NCBI GenBank assembly: GCA_963700735.1
Contig: CAVOYR010000007.1
Span: 434,001-498,000, forward strand
From: Anderseniella sp963700735
GTDB lineage: Bacteria; Pseudomonadota; Alphaproteobacteria; Rhizobiales; Aestuariivirgaceae
Direction: 5' to 3'
DNA length: 64,000 nt
Shown: positions 59,965 to 64,000 of the stretch, piece by piece
How positions within the stretch are numbered: position 1 is the stretch's first letter
Layout of the letters: the number at the start of each line of letters is the position of its first letter
The notes under the pieces: generated by a model
The model's input: the letters and a program-made list of their open reading frames with translations, nothing else
The model's database searches: none
What the model was told of the DNA's origin: nothing
Made by a program: the position numbers and the translations under genes

Positions 59965-60597
59965 GTGCGTTCCGTCAAAGCCAGTTCCGTGGCTGATTTT
60001 GCCACGACCACCGCGCCCGGCTGGCAGCAGGTTCCCGTCGAGACCGTAGAGCTTGTGCCCGCGCCGATGGAAATGCAGCCCAATGGCTTCATCCAGGCTG
60101 ACTGGCAGAACCGCGAGTACGGCCTGACGCCGGTCGTCGAGGCGCAGAGCGTGCACGACGGCGAAACGCTGGCCGTGCGCCTGCGCTGGCCGGCTGTCCA
60201 GCCAAACACCGGTGGCCGCGACGGGTTTCCCGACGGGGCGGCGATCGCCTTCCCCATCAGGGGCGAACCGGCCCTTTGGACCATGGGAACCGACGAAGAG
60301 CCGGTCCAGTTCCTGCAGTGGCGCGCGCTGCGCAACGAGATCCGCTCGGTGATCGCCTGGGGCATCGGGTCGTCCGTGCCTGGTTCCGCCGTCAGCGAAA
60401 GCGTCAACGCAGGCTGGTCGCAGGGATATTGGACAATTGTAATGTTGCGCACCCTTGCGGGCGGGCCGGAAGCCGCTACCCTGCAGCCCGGTCAGGCGAC
60501 GCAGATCGGCTTTGCCATCTGGAACGGCTCCAACGAGGAGCGCGCCGGACTGAAGGCCGTCTCGATAGACTGGACGCCCCTGACCCTCGACACCTGA
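59965..60597 (+). CDS. Type II DMSO-reductase-family haem b (gamma) subunit, EbdC/DdhC-like
   Basis: Protein of 210 residues resembling the haem b subunit of ethylbenzene, dimethylsulfide and selenate enzymes of the type II family. The start is chosen at GTG 59965 (GAAGAG 8 bp upstream); GTG 59956 is an alternative. Recognisable stretches: LAVRLRWPAVQPN, FPDGAAIAFPI, and QGYWTIVMLRTLAGG. In contrast to known gamma subunits, no signal peptide is seen at the start. It is the first gene of a gamma-beta-alpha set, 23 bp before the beta gene. Confidence 0.8.
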   Translation: MRSVKASSVADFATTTAPGWQQVPVETVELVPAPMEMQPNGFIQADWQNREYGLTPVVEAQSVHDGETLAVRLRWPAVQPNTGGRDGFPDGAAIAFPIRGEPALWTMGTDEEPVQFLQWRALRNEIRSVIAWGIGSSVPGSAVSESVNAGWSQGYWTIVMLRTLAGGPEAATLQPGQATQIGFAIWNGSNEERAGLKAVSIDWTPLTLDT

Positions 60598-60620
60598 AAC
60601 CAGAACGGACGGAACACCAG

Positions 60621-61712
60621 ATGAGCCAACGCCAGGTCGCCATGATTATCGACCTCAACAAGTGCATCGGCTGCCAGACCTGCACGGTGGCCTGCAAGAC
60701 GTCGTGGACGTCCGGCGAAGGCCAGGAAGGCATGTGGTTCAACCAGGTCTACACGGCACCCGGCTACGGCACACCCAAGGACTGGGAGAAGATGGGCGGC
60801 GGCTTCAAGGACGGCAAGCCGCAACCCGGCGTACGGCCCACCCAGGCTGATTTCGGCGAAGGTGTCGAGTTCAACTACAAGGAAGCCCTGTTCTCGGGCG
60901 CCGGCAAGGAAGCGCTCAAGCCCATTGGCGATGAGCCGACCTGGGGCATGAACTGGGACGAGGATGTGGGTGCGGGCGAGTATCCCAATTCCTACTTCTT
61001 CTACATCCCGCGTATCTGCAACCACTGCACCAAGCCTGCGTGCATGGAGGCCTGCCCGCGTGGCGCGATCTTCAAGCGCGACGAGGACGGCATCGTCATC
61101 ATCAATGAAGAGCATTGCCGGGGCCTGCGGTTCTGCCAGTCAGCGTGCCCCTACAAGGAAATCTATTACAACCACACCACCGGCCATTCGCAGAAGTGCG
61201 TGTTCTGCCTGCCGCGCATCGAGCAGGGCGTGGCAACTGCCTGCTCGCGCCAGTGCCCGGGCCGCGTGCGTTTCCTCGGCTTCCTCGAGGATGAAGACGG
61301 CCCGATCCACAAGCTGGTGAACGTGTACAAGGTGGCGCTGCCGCTGCACCCGGAATACGAAACCCAGCCAAACGTGTTCTACATCCCGCCGCTGTCACCG
61401 GAGAAGTTCGACGACGACGGCAACCCTACCGGCGAGGATCGCATTCCGCTTGCCTACCTTGAAGGCCTGTTCGGCAAGGAGGTTGGCCCGGCGCTTGAGA
61501 AGATCAAGGCAGAGCGCGCCCGCAAGCAGGCTGGTGAACAGAGCGACCTGATGGACACGCTGATCTCCAAGAACTTCCTCGACCTGTTCGGTCCGTTCCG
61601 TAACCACCCGAAGGATATCGAGCAGATCGCCACCCAGCTTGAGCGCGAGCCGGTGCGGATGCCGCCGCAGATCGACATCGCCTACCGCAACGGCGGAGGG
61701 TCGGGTCAGTGA
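60621..61712 (+). CDS. Type II DMSO-reductase-family iron-sulphur (beta) subunit
   Basis: Electron-transfer subunit of 363 residues, like DdhB, EbdB, SerB and NarH. Four cysteine groups are present: CIGCQTCTVAC (residues 15-25), CNHCTKPACMEACP, CRGLRFCQSACP and CVFCLPRIEQGVATACSRQC. They can hold four iron-sulphur clusters. The block EYPNSYFFYIPRICNHC and the C-terminal RNHPKDIEQIATQLERE fit the type II group. Its stop overlaps the alpha GTG start, so the two are coupled. Confidence 0.93.
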   Translation: MSQRQVAMIIDLNKCIGCQTCTVACKTSWTSGEGQEGMWFNQVYTAPGYGTPKDWEKMGGGFKDGKPQPGVRPTQADFGEGVEFNYKEALFSGAGKEALKPIGDEPTWGMNWDEDVGAGEYPNSYFFYIPRICNHCTKPACMEACPRGAIFKRDEDGIVIINEEHCRGLRFCQSACPYKEIYYNHTTGHSQKCVFCLPRIEQGVATACSRQCPGRVRFLGFLEDEDGPIHKLVNVYKVALPLHPEYETQPNVFYIPPLSPEKFDDDGNPTGEDRIPLAYLEGLFGKEVGPALEKIKAERARKQAGEQSDLMDTLISKNFLDLFGPFRNHPKDIEQIATQLEREPVRMPPQIDIAYRNGGGSGQ

Positions 61713-64000
61713 GCGGGGGCCTGTCGCGGCGCAGTTTCCTGAAGGCAGGCGTTGTCGCTGGTGCAACGCTGGCGTTGCCCGATTTCATCACCCGGTCGGG
61801 CCAGAGCCTGAGCGCGCTGGCTGCCCGGCGCCCGCCCGACTACGCGAAGATAGTCGACATTTACCGCAACAAGTGGACCTGGGACAAAACCGTCCGCGGC
61901 ACCCACATGATCAACTGCTGGTACCAGGCGCATTGTGCCTTCGACGTCTATGTGCGCGACGGCATCGTGTTCCGCGAGGAACAGGCGGCCGACTACCCGC
62001 AGCTCAATGCCGATGTGCCGGATATGAACCCGCGCGGTTGCCAGAAGGGTTGTTCGTTCTCCAAGCGCATGTACGAGGAAAGCCGTATCCGCTACCCGCT
62101 CAAGCAGATGGGCGAACGCGGGTCCGGCGACTGGGCGCGGGTCACCTGGGATGAAGCGCTGGATGACATCGCCGACCGGTTTCTCGATGTGATCACCCAG
62201 GAGGGCACCGACCGGATTATCTGGGACATGGGCCCCGACATCAATGTCGGCGCGGCGAATGCCGCCCAGGCGCGGCTGGCGCAGTTGACTCACTCGATCT
62301 CGCTCGATTCGAACTCCTCGAATGGCGATGGCCATCGTGGCGCGTTCGAAACGTTCGGCAACATCTACATGGACCGCTCGATCGAGGATTACTTCTATTC
62401 CGACGTGATCCTGTTCTGGGGCTGCAACCCGATCGTCACGTCGATCCCGAACGCCCATTTCTTCACCGAGGCCCGCTACAACGGCTCGACCATTGTGTGC
62501 GTCTCGCCGGACTATTCGCCCTCAGCCATCAAGGCAGACCTGTGGGTGCCGCTCAGCCCCGGCACGGATGCCGCGCTGGCACTGGCCGTGGCGCGTGAGA
62601 TCATCGAAGGCGGCCATGTGGACGAGGCCTTCGTGGCCGAACAGACCGACCTGCCGCTGCTGGTGCGCACCGACACAGGCAAGCTCCTCACCGAGAAGGA
62701 CGCCAAGGGCGGCCGCACCGACCGCTTCATCCTGATGGACCGCACCCGCGGGCCGATGTCCGCCCCGGCCAAGTCGCTGGCACTGGGCGGGCTCGACCCG
62801 GTGCTCGACGTCAATGGAACCGTGACCCTGCCCGATGGCACCAGCGTGGCGGTGCGCTCGGTCTATTCGCTGCTGCGCGAAAGGCTCAAGACCTATACCG
62901 CCGAAGCCGCTTCTGAAATGACCGGCACACCGGTCAAGGTGATCGAGAAGTTCGCCAAACTGTGCATCGGGGCCAAGGCACTGTCGAACGTCTCCGGCAG
63001 CTCGATGAACAAGTACTTCCACGGCAACCTCACCGAACGCGCCATGATCCTGATCTGGGCGCTGCAGGGCAAGATGGGCAAGCCCGGCTGCGGCTATTCT
63101 GCCTTTGCCTTTCTCGCCAACGATGGCTGGGAGGACTACGTTTCCGGCTTCCGCAATGGCGACCGGCTGAAGTTTGGCCTGGATATCGGCAGCGGCCTGC
63201 TGGGCAAGCTGGCCAGCGGCGACACGGCCGAGATGTTCTTCAAGGACCTCGGCAATGACAGCTTCAACGACATCGGCGGCAACCTGCCGATCTGGACCTC
63301 GTCGGCCATGTTCTGGCACATCCACGGCGGCGTCATGGAAATGGCCGAGAACGCCCAGCAATGGGTGCCGGGCCTGAACAAGCCGGTGCAGGAGTTCGTC
63401 ACCGAGGCGCTCGACAAGCACTGGGTGCCGGTGCAGCCGCCGCGCGGCACGGATCCGCGCATCATGTTCCACTATTGCTCCAACCCGATGCGCTCGGTGC
63501 GCGGCTCGCAGAAGCTGCTCGAGGTGCTGTGGCCCAAGCTGAAGCTGTCCTGCACCATCGACTTCCGCATGAGTTCAACGGCGATGTGGTCCGACTACAT
63601 CCTGCCGGCTGCCGCCTGGTATGAAACAACCGACCACAAGTGGGTGACGCCGCTGGTGCCGTTTAACCACGTCACCAACAAGGCCGTCGAACCGCTGGGT
63701 GAATCCAAGCCTGACTTCTGGATATTCACCATGCTGGCGCGGCATATCGAGAAGCGTGCCAGGGAGCGTGGCCTGACCTCGATCACCTCGCACCTCGGCA
63801 AGACCATCCAGCTCGACAACCTGTATGACGACATGACGATGTCGGGCCGCTTCCTCGAGGATGACACTGACAAGGCCGCCGGCGCCATCATCGATGCGTC
63901 TGCCAACCTCAGCCACGTGTCGTGGGAGGAGCAGAAGGAAAAGGGTTACGCCCGTTACAATGACATCGGCATTTCGCCGCTGGCCATCGGCAATGCGGGC
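61709..64000 (+). CDS. Type II DMSO-reductase-family molybdopterin (alpha) subunit, incomplete at the window end
   Basis: Catalytic subunit with bis-molybdopterin-guanine dinucleotide; 764 residues are visible and the gene continues. The GTG 61709 start leads into a Tat signal LSRRSFLKAGVVAG, so the enzyme is exported folded. The FS0 ligands are His66, Cys70 and Cys76 (THMINCWYQAHC) and Cys111 (NPRGCQKGC). Asp200 in SISLDSNS aligns with the Asp molybdenum ligand of NarG/EbdA (inference). Other type II blocks: WGCNPIVTSIPNAHFFTEAR and CVSPDYSPSAIKADLWVPLS. The substrate could be a sulphide, hydrocarbon or oxyanion. Confidence 0.92.
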   Translation, partial: MSGGLSRRSFLKAGVVAGATLALPDFITRSGQSLSALAARRPPDYAKIVDIYRNKWTWDKTVRGTHMINCWYQAHCAFDVYVRDGIVFREEQAADYPQLNADVPDMNPRGCQKGCSFSKRMYEESRIRYPLKQMGERGSGDWARVTWDEALDDIADRFLDVITQEGTDRIIWDMGPDINVGAANAAQARLAQLTHSISLDSNSSNGDGHRGAFETFGNIYMDRSIEDYFYSDVILFWGCNPIVTSIPNAHFFTEARYNGSTIVCVSPDYSPSAIKADLWVPLSPGTDAALALAVAREIIEGGHVDEAFVAEQTDLPLLVRTDTGKLLTEKDAKGGRTDRFILMDRTRGPMSAPAKSLALGGLDPVLDVNGTVTLPDGTSVAVRSVYSLLRERLKTYTAEAASEMTGTPVKVIEKFAKLCIGAKALSNVSGSSMNKYFHGNLTERAMILIWALQGKMGKPGCGYSAFAFLANDGWEDYVSGFRNGDRLKFGLDIGSGLLGKLASGDTAEMFFKDLGNDSFNDIGGNLPIWTSSAMFWHIHGGVMEMAENAQQWVPGLNKPVQEFVTEALDKHWVPVQPPRGTDPRIMFHYCSNPMRSVRGSQKLLEVLWPKLKLSCTIDFRMSSTAMWSDYILPAAAWYETTDHKWVTPLVPFNHVTNKAVEPLGESKPDFWIFTMLARHIEKRARERGLTSITSHLGKTIQLDNLYDDMTMSGRFLEDDTDKAAGAIIDASANLSHVSWEEQKEKGYARYNDIGISPLAIGNAG

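Overview
The window is a dense, high-GC chromosomal segment of an alphaproteobacterium, most likely of the Hyphomicrobiales (Rhizobiales). The signs are recF-gyrB, a RegB/RegA redox two-component pair next to a Sco/SenC protein, an MmcB-family protein, short-form HisG with HisZ beside hisS, a class I (archaeal-type) lysyl-tRNA synthetase, PHA metabolism, and two copies of an intergenic palindrome of a kind I recall from Rhizobiales genomes. No rRNA, tRNA, CRISPR array, insertion sequence or prophage was recognised.

Layout. 0-12.9 kb: end of recF, gyrB, a class A penicillin-binding protein, a YgjP-like metalloprotease, intracellular PHA depolymerase with a PhaR-like operator, sco/regB/regA, mmcB, and an ABC-2 export pair. 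13.2-17.9 kb: a CrtI/CrtN-type desaturase, an acyltransferase and a family 2 glycosyltransferase in one tight operon, facing a family 4 glycosyltransferase; this resembles C30 carotenoid glycosyl-ester pathways. 18-20.3 kb: pobA and pyrC. 20.5-25.6 kb: a branched-chain amino-acid-type ABC transporter whose livF, livH and livM carry many frameshifts. 25.7-29 kb: methyltransferase, TetR regulator, gap, rpe. 29.3-32.8 kb: hisS-hisZ-hisG, with a low-GC insert inside hisS. 33-37.5 kb: NTF2-like protein, a frameshifted benzoate-CoA-ligase-like gene, alpha/beta hydrolase, CAP protein, and a TPR-glycosyltransferase fusion.

37.5-49.8 kb: TerB-like protein, a frameshifted DinG-like helicase, lysS, an M24 peptidase with a folded palindrome at its start, an MFS exporter, a YdjM-like protein, ZntB/CorA, a LexA/CI-like S24 regulator, a DUF952 protein, pyrD and arsC. 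49.8-55 kb: a fumarylacetoacetase-family enzyme, a FadR-type regulator and a complete TRAP transporter, apparently one catabolic unit. 55.1-59.9 kb: soluble cytochrome c, malate synthase G, a hydroxyacid dehydrogenase and an agmatinase-type ureohydrolase. 60-64 kb: a gamma-beta-alpha set of a type II DMSO-reductase-family molybdoenzyme; the alpha gene runs off the window.

The most notable items are the type II molybdoenzyme with its unusual gene order, the putative C30 carotenoid operon, the compositional island in hisS, the three-segment RNA fold at the start of the M24 peptidase gene, and two dense clusters of frameshifts. Those clusters are probably local sequence errors but could be young pseudogenes. 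All functional statements rest on reading motifs by eye; no database search was run.
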